DNA of 64,000 nucleotides, from contig JAEWOS010000020.1 of assembly GCA_023460855.1 (NCBI GenBank), positions 85,832 to 149,831 of the forward strand, given 5' to 3'. Origin of the DNA: Bacteroidota bacterium (GTDB lineage: Bacteria > Bacteroidota > Bacteroidia > Flavobacteriales > Weeksellaceae). Shown one piece after another: positions 57,207 to 64,000 of the stretch. A model generated the notes under the pieces. That model did not search any database and was not told the DNA's origin. It was given only the letters and a program-made list of their open reading frames with translations. Numbering within the stretch: the stretch's first letter is position 1; the number at the start of each line of letters is the position of its first letter. Made by a program: the position numbers and the translations under genes.

Positions 57207-59435
57207 ATGAGTGCTCCAGAAGCAATTATTGAAAAATTTCAGTTGAAAGATGGTCGTGAGGTGACCATCGAAACAGGGCGTTTGGCAAAACAGGCGAACG
57301 GTTCTGTGGTAGTAAAATGTGGCGGAACCATGCTTTTGGCAACGGTTGTAGCCAACAAAGAAGCAAATGCTGGTGTTGATTTTCTTCCTTTAACCGTAGA
57401 TTACAGAGAAAAATTCTACGCAGGAGGAAAAATTCCGGGTAACTTTTTCAGAAGAGAAGCAAAACCTTCCGATGATGAAGTTTTAACAATGAGACTGGTG
57501 GACAGAGTTCTTCGTCCGCTTTTCCCTGAAGATTTCCACGCGGAAGTGCAGGTGATGATTTCCCTGATTTCTTATGACGAACAAACAATGCCTGAAGCTT
57601 TGGCAGGTTTGGCAGCTTCCGCAGCAATCGCGGTTACCGATATTCCTTTCAACGGACCAATGTCAGAAGTTAGAGTGGTAAGAATCGACGGTGAACTTTC
57701 TGTAAATCCGTCTATTGAAAACCTGAAAAAGGCAGACCTTGATGTAATGGTAGGAGCAACCAAAGATTCTATCGTAATGGTGGAAGGTGAAATGAAGGAG
57801 ATTTCTGAGCAGGAAATGCTGGAAGCAATTAAATTCGCTCACGAGGAAATTAAAATTCAGATCGAAGCTCAGGAAAGACTGGCTGAAAGAGTTCCGGCTT
57901 CTCAAACCAAAAGAGAATACGTTCACGAAACTCACGACGAGGCAATCCGTGAAAAAGTTTGGAAAGAAACTTACGATAAAGTTTACGCTGCGGCAAAAAC
58001 ACCTTCCGCAAAAGAAGAAAGAGCTGAAAAATTCAAGGAAATCCGTGAAGAATTCCTCGCTCAGTATGTGGATGATGCCGAAGAATTGGAAAGAGTTACG
58101 CCTTTCGTAAAAGTATATTACCACGATGTAGAGAAAGAAGCAATGCGTCAGATGATTCTGAATGACGGAATCCGTCTTGACGGTAGAGATTCAAAAACCA
58201 TCCGTCCAATATGGTCGGAAATCGATTATCTACCGGGAGCGCACGGTTCTGCAATCTTTACAAGAGGTGAAACCCAGTCGTTAACTGCGGTAACTTTAGG
58301 TTCAGTAAAAGATGCAAACATGGTGGATTCAGTGGCAATCAACTATGATGAGAAATTCTTCCTGCATTATAATTTCCCGCCATTCTCAACCGGTGAAGCA
58401 AGACCTTTAAGAGGAACTTCAAGAAGAGAGGTTGGTCATGGAAATTTAGCTCAGAGAGCTTTGGCAGGAATGATTCCACACGAAAATCCGTACACAATCC
58501 GTGTAGTTTCTGATATTTTGGAATCCAACGGTTCGTCTTCCATGGCAACGGTTTGTGCCGGAACTTTGGCTTTGATGGATGCAGGTGTTCAGATTACAAA
58601 ACCGGTTTCCGGAATTGCAATGGGATTGATTACTGATCCAAAATCAGGAAAATTCACAGTACTTTCTGATATCCTTGGCGATGAAGATCACCTTGGAGAC
58701 ATGGACTTTAAAGTAACCGGTTCTGCAGACGGAATTACCGCTTGTCAGATGGACATTAAAATCCAGGGATTAACGATGGACATCATGGAGCAGGCGTTGA
58801 TGCAGGCAAAAGAAGGAAGAATTCATATTTTGAATGAAATCCTTAAAACAATCGATAAACCAAGAGCCGATGTTAAACCTCACGCTCCGAAAATGGAAAT
58901 CCTTGAAATTCCTAAAGAGTTTATTGGTGCTGTTATCGGGCCTGGAGGAAAAATTATTCAGCAGCTTCAGAAAGATACCGATACGATTATTGCGATTGAA
59001 GAAATCGGTGAAATTGGCCGTATTGAAATTGCAGGAACCGACCGTGAAAAAATCAACAACGTTATTGAAAGAATCAACGAAATTACCTTTGTTCCAACTG
59101 TAGGTGAAACGTATAACGGGAAAGTTGTGAAAATAATGGATTTCGGTGCTTTCATAGCGATTGCAAAAGGAACTGAAGGTCTTCTTCACATTTCCGAGAT
59201 CGCTTGGGAAAGAACAGAAAAAGTTCCTTACAAAGAGGGCGATATGGTAGAAGTGAAATTCCTGGGTTATGATGACCGTAAGAAAATGAGACTTTCCAGA
59301 AAGGCATTGCTTCCGCGTCCGCCAAGACCAGAAGGAAAACCAAGACAGGAAAGACCTGCAACCGGAAAAGAGCCGAATGCAGATTTCAAACCTTTGAATG
59401 AATCCGAAAACACTCCGGATCAGTCAGAAGGATAA
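57207..59435 (+). CDS. pnp: Polyribonucleotide nucleotidyltransferase
   Basis: 742 residues. PNPase degrades RNA 3' to 5' with phosphate and can add tails. It has two RNase PH-like domains (about 10-225 and 330-550, with RLDGRDSKTIRPIW and DFKVTGSADGITACQMDIKIQG), a helical domain between them, a KH domain near 555-615 (FIGAVIGPGGKIIQQLQ) and an S1 domain near 630-700 (GETYNGKVVKIMDFGAFIAI). The C-terminal tail is rich in Arg, Pro and Glu. Its own terminator follows. Confidence 0.98.
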   Translation: MSAPEAIIEKFQLKDGREVTIETGRLAKQANGSVVVKCGGTMLLATVVANKEANAGVDFLPLTVDYREKFYAGGKIPGNFFRREAKPSDDEVLTMRLVDRVLRPLFPEDFHAEVQVMISLISYDEQTMPEALAGLAASAAIAVTDIPFNGPMSEVRVVRIDGELSVNPSIENLKKADLDVMVGATKDSIVMVEGEMKEISEQEMLEAIKFAHEEIKIQIEAQERLAERVPASQTKREYVHETHDEAIREKVWKETYDKVYAAAKTPSAKEERAEKFKEIREEFLAQYVDDAEELERVTPFVKVYYHDVEKEAMRQMILNDGIRLDGRDSKTIRPIWSEIDYLPGAHGSAIFTRGETQSLTAVTLGSVKDANMVDSVAINYDEKFFLHYNFPPFSTGEARPLRGTSRREVGHGNLAQRALAGMIPHENPYTIRVVSDILESNGSSSMATVCAGTLALMDAGVQITKPVSGIAMGLITDPKSGKFTVLSDILGDEDHLGDMDFKVTGSADGITACQMDIKIQGLTMDIMEQALMQAKEGRIHILNEILKTIDKPRADVKPHAPKMEILEIPKEFIGAVIGPGGKIIQQLQKDTDTIIAIEEIGEIGRIEIAGTDREKINNVIERINEITFVPTVGETYNGKVVKIMDFGAFIAIAKGTEGLLHISEIAWERTEKVPYKEGDMVEVKFLGYDDRKKMRLSRKALLPRPPRPEGKPRQERPATGKEPNADFKPLNESENTPDQSEG

Positions 59436-59445
59436 AACATTAGAA

Positions 59446-59477
59446 GCCGCTTCATTTTATTGAGGCGGTTTTTTTAT
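59446..59477 (+). terminator. Terminator of pnp
   Basis: GCCGCTTCA (59446-59454) pairs with TGAGGCGGT (59461-59469) with one wobble pair, followed by about eight T residues. Confidence 0.8.
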
Positions 59478-59579
59478 TGAGTTAACTTCTGGAGCGAAAT
59501 TTTTATAGAATTTTCATCTATCGGCAAAATGGCTTTTTTTTGGAACATTAATTGATTCTTTTTATCCAAAGATCAAATT

Positions 59580-59702
59580 ATGAACCCTACACTTTTAAGA
59601 AGAATTTTATTGTGGGTAGCACCACTGGCAATTGGATATTTCATGAAAAAATATGAGGAAAGACATGCCAGAAAACAGACAAAGAAAGCCCTTAAATCTT
59701 AA
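59580..59702 (+). CDS. Small basic membrane peptide, 40 residues
   Basis: ATG at 59580 opens MNPTLLRRILLWVAPLAIGY, then FMKKYEERHARKQTKKALKS. One hydrophobic helix (residues 9-20) is followed by a strongly basic tail. The frame lies between the pnp terminator and another terminator at 59737-59764, and so forms its own transcription unit on the plus strand. Similar short basic membrane peptides occur in flavobacteria, and the dedicated terminator argues for a real gene. I cannot assign a role. Confidence 0.7.
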   Translation: MNPTLLRRILLWVAPLAIGYFMKKYEERHARKQTKKALKS

Positions 59703-59736
59703 GAAACTAGTTCAAACGTGTGACGTTGAACAGATT

Positions 59737-59764
59737 ACCTCGCCTAAAAGCGAGGTTTTTTTAT
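59737..59764 (+). terminator. Terminator of the 40-residue gene
   Basis: ACCTCGC (59737-59743) pairs with GCGAGGT (59750-59756) around CTAAAA, followed by a long T run. Confidence 0.85.
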
Positions 59765-59819
59765 GTTTATTTTCGTAACAGTTGACTTTCCTGAGCAGTA
59801 TTTTAGGCAAAAAAATGGT

Positions 59820-59827
59820 TACATTTG
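59820..59827 (+). promoter_or_regulatory. -7 box (TACATTTG) of glyA
   Basis: TACATTTG fits the consensus and sets the transcription start near 59834. The TTG at 59825 that would give the longest frame lies inside the box, so the ATG at 59855 is preferred. Confidence 0.55.
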
Positions 59828-59854
59828 AAAATTAAGAACTTTAAGAAAGACCTA

Positions 59855-61126
59855 ATGAGTAAAGATGTGATTTTTGACCTGATAGAAAAGGAAAGAGAAA
59901 GACAGACCCACGGACTGGAACTTATTGCTTCCGAAAATTTCGTATCGGAAAACGTAATGGCGGCAATGGGAAGTGTTTTAACGAATAAATATGCAGAAGG
60001 CTATCCCGGAAAAAGATATTACGGCGGCTGTGAAGTTGTAGACGAAATCGAAACACTGGCTATTGAGCGTGCAAAAGAACTTTTCGGAGTTTCATATGCC
60101 AATGTGCAGCCTCATTCCGGTTCGCAGGCAAATGCAGCGGTTTATCTTGCGGTTTTAAAGCCCGGCGACAGTATTCTCGGGCTGGATCTTTCCATGGGTG
60201 GACATCTTACGCACGGTTCGGCCGTAAATTTTTCAGGAATTCAGTATGATGCCAATTTTTATGGTGTTGAAAGGGAGTCCGGACTAATTGATTATGATAA
60301 TGTAAGACAAAAAGCGCTTGAAGTAAAACCCAAAATGATGATTGCAGGCTATTCTGCTTATTCGCGTGATCTTAATTTTCAGAAATTCCGCGAAATCGCA
60401 GATGAAGTCGGGGCAACACTGTGGGCGGACATTGCACATCCTGCCGGCTTGATAGCGAAAGGTCATCTTTCTTCACCTTTTGAACATTGTCATGTTGTTA
60501 CAACAACCACCCATAAAACGCTTCGCGGACCAAGAGGCGGACTGATCATGATGGGTAAAGATTTTGAAAATACGTACGGCCACAAAACGCCTAAGGGAGA
60601 AACCAAAATGATGAGTCAGGTTCTGGACAGCTGTGTTTTTCCTGGAATTCAGGGCGGTCCGCTTGAACACGTTATTGCTGCGAAGGCCGTTGCTTTTGGT
60701 GAAGCGATCGATGAAAAATTCACGCAGTACACTGCTCAGGTAATCTCGAATGCGAGAGCGCTTGCGAAAGCAATGATTGACAGAGGTTTCGACATTGTAA
60801 GCGACGGAACGGATAATCATTTAATGCTTGTAGACCTGCGGAATAAAAATGTAAACGGAAAGGAAACGGAAAAAGCTCTTGTAAAAGCAGATATCACGTG
60901 CAATAAAAATATGGTTCCTTTTGATGACAAATCAGCATTTACCACTTCCGGAATTCGTCTGGGAACAGCTGCTCTTACAACTCGCGGATTAAAAGAAAAT
61001 GATATGGAAACCATTGCCGGTTATATTTCGGATGTGGTAGATCATATTAAGGATGATACCAAAATTTCGGAAATAAGAAAAGAAATCAACAGGATGATGG
61101 ATCAGGTCCCATTATTTACATACTAG
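59855..61126 (+). CDS. glyA: Serine hydroxymethyltransferase
   Basis: 423 residues from the ATG at 59855. It interconverts serine and glycine with tetrahydrofolate and supplies one-carbon units. PLP-binding Lys221 lies in TTTTHKTLRGPRGG. Other marks are LELIASENFVSENVMAAMGS, YAEGYPGKRYYGGCE, and DIAHPAGLIAKG. Length is normal. A threonine aldolase gene also making glycine lies near 6 kb. The next gene, recX, begins 52 bases downstream after a perfect palindrome. Confidence 0.98.
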   Translation: MSKDVIFDLIEKERERQTHGLELIASENFVSENVMAAMGSVLTNKYAEGYPGKRYYGGCEVVDEIETLAIERAKELFGVSYANVQPHSGSQANAAVYLAVLKPGDSILGLDLSMGGHLTHGSAVNFSGIQYDANFYGVERESGLIDYDNVRQKALEVKPKMMIAGYSAYSRDLNFQKFREIADEVGATLWADIAHPAGLIAKGHLSSPFEHCHVVTTTTHKTLRGPRGGLIMMGKDFENTYGHKTPKGETKMMSQVLDSCVFPGIQGGPLEHVIAAKAVAFGEAIDEKFTQYTAQVISNARALAKAMIDRGFDIVSDGTDNHLMLVDLRNKNVNGKETEKALVKADITCNKNMVPFDDKSAFTTSGIRLGTAALTTRGLKENDMETIAGYISDVVDHIKDDTKISEIRKEINRMMDQVPLFTY

Positions 61127-61148
61127 AAATTTTATACGGAATTTTTTT

Positions 61149-61171
61149 GAACACGCCTTCAAGGCGTGTTC
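61149..61171. repeat. Perfect 23-base palindrome before recX
   Basis: GAACACGCCTT (61149-61159), one central base, and AAGGCGTGTTC (61161-61171) form an 11-bp stem. It ends 7 bases before the recX ATG. Seven T residues lie on its left side, so as a terminator it would work only on the minus strand, where no gene needs it. Confidence 0.75.
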
Positions 61172-61178
61172 CTACATT

Positions 61179-61646
61179 ATGGAAAACGCGAAAAAGTCTT
61201 ACACTTTCGATGAAATCAAGCAGAAACTGGTCAATTACTGTGTCTACCAGGACCGCTGTCATTATGAGGTGGAACAGAAAATGCGCGAATTCCTGCTGAT
61301 TCCTGAAGCCAAAGACGAGATTCTGCTTTATTTGCTCAAAGAAAATTACCTGAACGAAGAGCGTTTTACCAGAAGCTACATAAGGGGTAAATTCGGCATT
61401 AAACAATGGGGAAGAAACAAAATCAGAATGCATTTAAAGCAAAAGGGAATTTCCGACAGACTCATTTCCAGTTGTATGGATGAAATCGACGAAGATTCTT
61501 ATATGCAGACCATACAAAAAATATGGGAAAGCTATTACAGCAGGCAAAAAGAGCTAAAAGAATATCAGAAGAAATCCAAAACTGTACGGTATCTGCTTTC
61601 GCGTGGATTTGAGTATGAGGTAATCCGGGAAATTGCAGAAAATTAG
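61179..61646 (+). CDS. recX: Regulatory protein RecX
   Basis: 155 residues, three-helix repeats of the RecX type. TFDEIKQKLVNYCVYQDRCHYEVEQKMREF, LLKENYLNEERFTRSYIRGKFGIKQWGRNKIRMHLKQKGIS and VRYLLSRGFEYEVI are characteristic. RecX binds and restrains RecA filaments. recA is not in the window. It follows glyA by 52 bases with a strong palindrome between them; it could be read from the glyA promoter. Confidence 0.92.
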   Translation: MENAKKSYTFDEIKQKLVNYCVYQDRCHYEVEQKMREFLLIPEAKDEILLYLLKENYLNEERFTRSYIRGKFGIKQWGRNKIRMHLKQKGISDRLISSCMDEIDEDSYMQTIQKIWESYYSRQKELKEYQKKSKTVRYLLSRGFEYEVIREIAEN

Positions 61647-61693
61647 ATTTAATCGGATGTAGCGGTGTTAATTTTGAATTTGCAAAAGTGTAA

Positions 61694-61724
61694 TTTGCAG
61701 GGTCGTTTTAATATGTTAATTTTG
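61694..61724 (+). promoter_or_regulatory. Complete promoter of the polysaccharide export operon (TTTG-N19-TAATTTTG)
   Basis: TTTG at 61694-61697 and TAATTTTG at 61717-61724 are exactly 19 bases apart. The predicted leader before the ATG at 61838 is about 107 bases. Within it TTTGCT-AA-AGCAAA (61758-61771) forms a small hairpin, but no anti-termination element is recognised. Confidence 0.75.
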
Positions 61725-61837
61725 CAGCGTTATTTGCTGTACTTGTTTGGTGTGTAATTTGCTAAAGCAAACCATCATTTTCAGCGTGGAACGCCGGATT
61801 GAAAAATGCGAATAATTATTGATTATATTTAAGAATA

Positions 61838-62620
61838 ATGAAATTATTAAAATACGGAATTCTGGCGGTGCTGTTCATTTGCTTCTATTCCTGCAAGCCA
61901 AAGGAAAACATGGTTTATATGTCCAACCATAATCCCGAGCAGGAAATTGCGGCTGCAAAATTTCAGGGTCTGCACATTCAGGAAGGTGATCAGCTGTTAA
62001 TACTGGTTTCGGCTCTAGATGAGATCGCAGTAAGGCCTTTTAACCTGAATACGATGACGAAGACCAATGATGAGGTTCAGGGAACAACCAATGCCACTCC
62101 AAGTGAATATACGGTAGATTCAGACGGAAATATAAATTTCCCGGTGCTTGGTGACGTCTACGTAAAGGGGATGACGCATCAGCAGTTGACATCAGACCTT
62201 GAAGGCAGGCTGACAAGATATCTTACCGATCCGATGGTTTCGGTTTCCCTCAAGAATTTTAATGTGAGTATTTTGGGTGAGGTTCAGTCTCCCGGTCAGA
62301 AGACAAGCCAGACGCAAAAACTGAATCTTTTTCAGGCACTTGCTTTGGCCGGTGATATGACGCAATATGGAGACCGGACACGGGTAAAACTTATCCGTGC
62401 GCAGGAAGGAGCTGCCGATCATGTTACAAACCTTGATTTATCCAGGTCGGATATCGTTAATTCTCCATATTACTATCTACAGCAAAACGATATTTTATAC
62501 GTTGAACCGGATGCAAACAGACAGGTTTCTGCCAATTCTGATCCGAATACGGGTCTTTGGTTTCAAATCGGTGGGGTAGTGCTTGCAGTTGCAGGTTTAG
62601 TTATAGGCTTAACTAGATAA
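61838..62620 (+). CDS. Polysaccharide export lipoprotein, Wza-like
   Basis: 260 residues with a lipoprotein signal (MKLLKYGILAVLFICFYSC, Cys19). Poly_export and SLBB-type domains are recognisable: FQGLHIQEGDQLLILVSALDE, EYTVDSDGNINFPVLGDVYVKGMTHQQLTSDLEGRL, and VSILGEVQSPGQKTS with LNLFQALALAGDMTQYGDR. A C-terminal membrane segment (WFQIGGVVLAVAGLVIGL) closes the protein. It forms the outer-membrane channel for capsule or exopolysaccharide. It is first in an operon with a Wzc-like gene 2 bases after its stop. Confidence 0.93.
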   Translation: MKLLKYGILAVLFICFYSCKPKENMVYMSNHNPEQEIAAAKFQGLHIQEGDQLLILVSALDEIAVRPFNLNTMTKTNDEVQGTTNATPSEYTVDSDGNINFPVLGDVYVKGMTHQQLTSDLEGRLTRYLTDPMVSVSLKNFNVSILGEVQSPGQKTSQTQKLNLFQALALAGDMTQYGDRTRVKLIRAQEGAADHVTNLDLSRSDIVNSPYYYLQQNDILYVEPDANRQVSANSDPNTGLWFQIGGVVLAVAGLVIGLTR

Positions 62621-62622
62621 TT

Positions 62623-64000
62623 ATGGAAATTCTGGAGCCCGTAGTCAAAAGGACTAATTTTGATTTAAAGAAAGAGATTGGCCGTTATCTGAAAAAATGG
62701 CCGTGGATTTTACTGAGTATGATCCTGTTTTTCGCTGCCGCCAAGCTGTTCCTGAGGTATGCGCAGCAGCAGTATCTGAGCAAATCCAGTGTGAAAATTG
62801 AAAATATTCAGAAAGGTAGCATTGGTGAATTGCAGAATATGGGTACAAGTACTGTGATGCAGCCGGTTGGTGCAGGAACAGAAATTCCTATTCTGCTATC
62901 GAGACCAATTTTATATGAAGTTGTGAAAACGCTGAATACCGATGTGGTTTTCATTAGAAAAGGAAATGTAAAAGATCAGGAACTTTACAGTGAAGCACCG
63001 GTAGAAATAAAAATTCTGAGTCTTAAGGATCCCGATAATTTTGGCGGAAGAACTTATACCTTTACATCTGAAGGGAATCTTAGTTTTAAATTAAGTTCCG
63101 AGAACGGCAAGGCCTTAAAATTTCCTTTTAATGCGGTTTGTAATACAGATTTCGGATCGTTTATTGTTAAGCCGAAAGCCGGTTTTAATCTGAACGAGCC
63201 TTTGCAGGTAACCTTTCTAAATGCTGTAAAAGTAGCAGAAGGACTACAGGGAGGCATTCTGGTTACGGAAAATGAACTGAATACAGAAATTCTGGAGCTA
63301 TCTATGAAATCGGGCGTTCCCGACAAATCGGAAGCAACGCTGAACACCGCAGTTTCTGCCTATAATACTGCCGATCTCGATAACAAAAAGCAGCAGTCGC
63401 AGGTTTCGCTAGACTTTATTGATGAAAGGCTAACGGTGCTAACCCAGGATCTGGGAAATATTGAAAACCAAAAAGAGGGCTTCAAAAGAGAAAACCAGAT
63501 TACCGACCTGGAAACACAGGCGCAGATGAGCCTTGAAACGGCAAACGAAAATACCAGAGAATTACTGGGACAGGCAACGCAGCTGGAAATGGTTAATTCT
63601 GTCCTGAATGTTGCAAACAGAAGCAGCAATGAACAACTTTTACCGACCAATGTAGGAATGCCTTCCGGACTGGATCAGGCAATAACGCAGTACAACGATC
63701 TGGTGATTACCAGAAACAGAACGATGCGACAGGCAACGCCTTCAAACCCGGCTGTTCAGGAGATGAACAAGGAAATTTCTTCCCTTCGTTCGCTAATCAA
63801 AGATAATCTGGTAAAATCCCGGCAGTCTATTCAGATGAATATTGCCCGGATTAACGGACAAATCAATACCTCCAAAGCAAATATCAACAGATTTCCGACT
63901 CAGGAAAAAATATTCAGAAATATCGACAGACAGCAGAACCTTAAAGAATCTCTGTATCTGTATCTTCTCGAGAAGAAAGAAGAAACTTCTATTGCTGCCG
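62623..64000 (+). CDS. Wzc-like polysaccharide copolymerase, partial at window end
   Basis: 459 codons are visible and the frame is open at the end of the window. It begins MEILEPVVKRTNFDLKKEIG, has one membrane helix near 28-48 (KWPWILLSMILFFAAAKLFLR), then a periplasmic domain with long coiled-coil helices (about 270-440; repeated Gln/Asn/Glu-rich segments such as ENQITDLETQAQMSLETANE). This is the Wzz-like part of polysaccharide co-polymerases. The C-terminal kinase domain, if present, lies outside. It starts 2 bases after the Wza-like stop. It was missed by a stop-to-stop search because no stop codon is in the window. Confidence 0.9.
   Translation, partial: MEILEPVVKRTNFDLKKEIGRYLKKWPWILLSMILFFAAAKLFLRYAQQQYLSKSSVKIENIQKGSIGELQNMGTSTVMQPVGAGTEIPILLSRPILYEVVKTLNTDVVFIRKGNVKDQELYSEAPVEIKILSLKDPDNFGGRTYTFTSEGNLSFKLSSENGKALKFPFNAVCNTDFGSFIVKPKAGFNLNEPLQVTFLNAVKVAEGLQGGILVTENELNTEILELSMKSGVPDKSEATLNTAVSAYNTADLDNKKQQSQVSLDFIDERLTVLTQDLGNIENQKEGFKRENQITDLETQAQMSLETANENTRELLGQATQLEMVNSVLNVANRSSNEQLLPTNVGMPSGLDQAITQYNDLVITRNRTMRQATPSNPAVQEMNKEISSLRSLIKDNLVKSRQSIQMNIARINGQINTSKANINRFPTQEKIFRNIDRQQNLKESLYLYLLEKKEETSIAA

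Noticed and set aside
61713..61757. Fourteen-codon leader peptide before the polysaccharide operon
   Set aside because: It overlaps the -7 box, so its start codon would not be transcribed from that promoter.

Overview
The window is ordinary chromosomal DNA from a member of the Bacteroidota, most likely a Weeksellaceae flavobacterium of the Chryseobacterium/Kaistella/Epilithonimonas type. The support is the gene content (DUF4286 protein, gyrA with an acidic tail, fused CoA-transferase, HAEPLYID-type protein, PaoABC-like oxidoreductase, many SRPBCC and VOC proteins), the AT-rich intergenic DNA, the near absence of Shine-Dalgarno sequences, and promoter boxes of the Bacteroidota type (TAnnTTTG at -7, sometimes TTTG 19 bases upstream). 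The genus is an inference. No rRNA, insertion sequence, prophage or CRISPR array was found. The longest stretch without a gene is 261 bases (48885-49145).

Layout. 0-5 kb: end of a lipoprotein gene, a DUF4286 gene, then gyrA with a secreted TPR protein. 5-11 kb: a DtxR/MntR-type regulator, threonine aldolase, and a minus-strand run of small SRPBCC and VOC proteins with lipoproteins. 11-17 kb: tRNA-Arg, an orphan iron/cobalamin-type binding lipoprotein, mtgA, a multi-span membrane protein of the so-called site-specific recombinase family, and a minus-strand unit antitoxin-toxin-recF-dciA with overlapping reading frames. 17-27 kb: a UbiA-like membrane protein, a 1944-residue alpha-2-macroglobulin-like protein without the thioester motif, then a second run of small proteins (DUF1569, VOC, GNAT, DUF1801).

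27-40 kb is the metabolic centre. First comes a three-gene molybdenum aldehyde oxidoreductase of the PaoABC type. Next is a complete set for catechol ortho-cleavage, all on the minus strand: catB, catC, catA, pcaD, a fused pcaIJ, a FUSC membrane protein and pcaF, closed by a strong terminator. Together these convert catechol to succinyl-CoA and acetyl-CoA. An AraC-type regulator and an alpha/beta hydrolase sit upstream. No catechol-forming oxygenase is present, so the entry substrate is unknown.

40-64 kb: metallo-hydrolases, glutaminyl cyclase, deoxynucleoside kinase with a 56-residue membrane peptide gene behind it, HAEPLYID protein, ArsC-like protein, rhodanese, queG, a small patch of accessory genes (phospholipase D-like and phage-type proteins), tRNA-Leu, a GAF-domain protein, a cytoplasmic BtuF-like protein, mgtE, rpsO, pnp, a 40-residue peptide gene, glyA, recX, and finally the start of a surface polysaccharide export operon (Wza-like then Wzc-like) that runs off the window. 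The most unusual items are the thioester-less macroglobulin with a TonB-plug-like segment at its bait position, the toxin-antitoxin pair coupled to recF, the catechol operon with a fused transferase and an embedded membrane gene, and several promoter boxes so close to the ATG that the messages should be leaderless.
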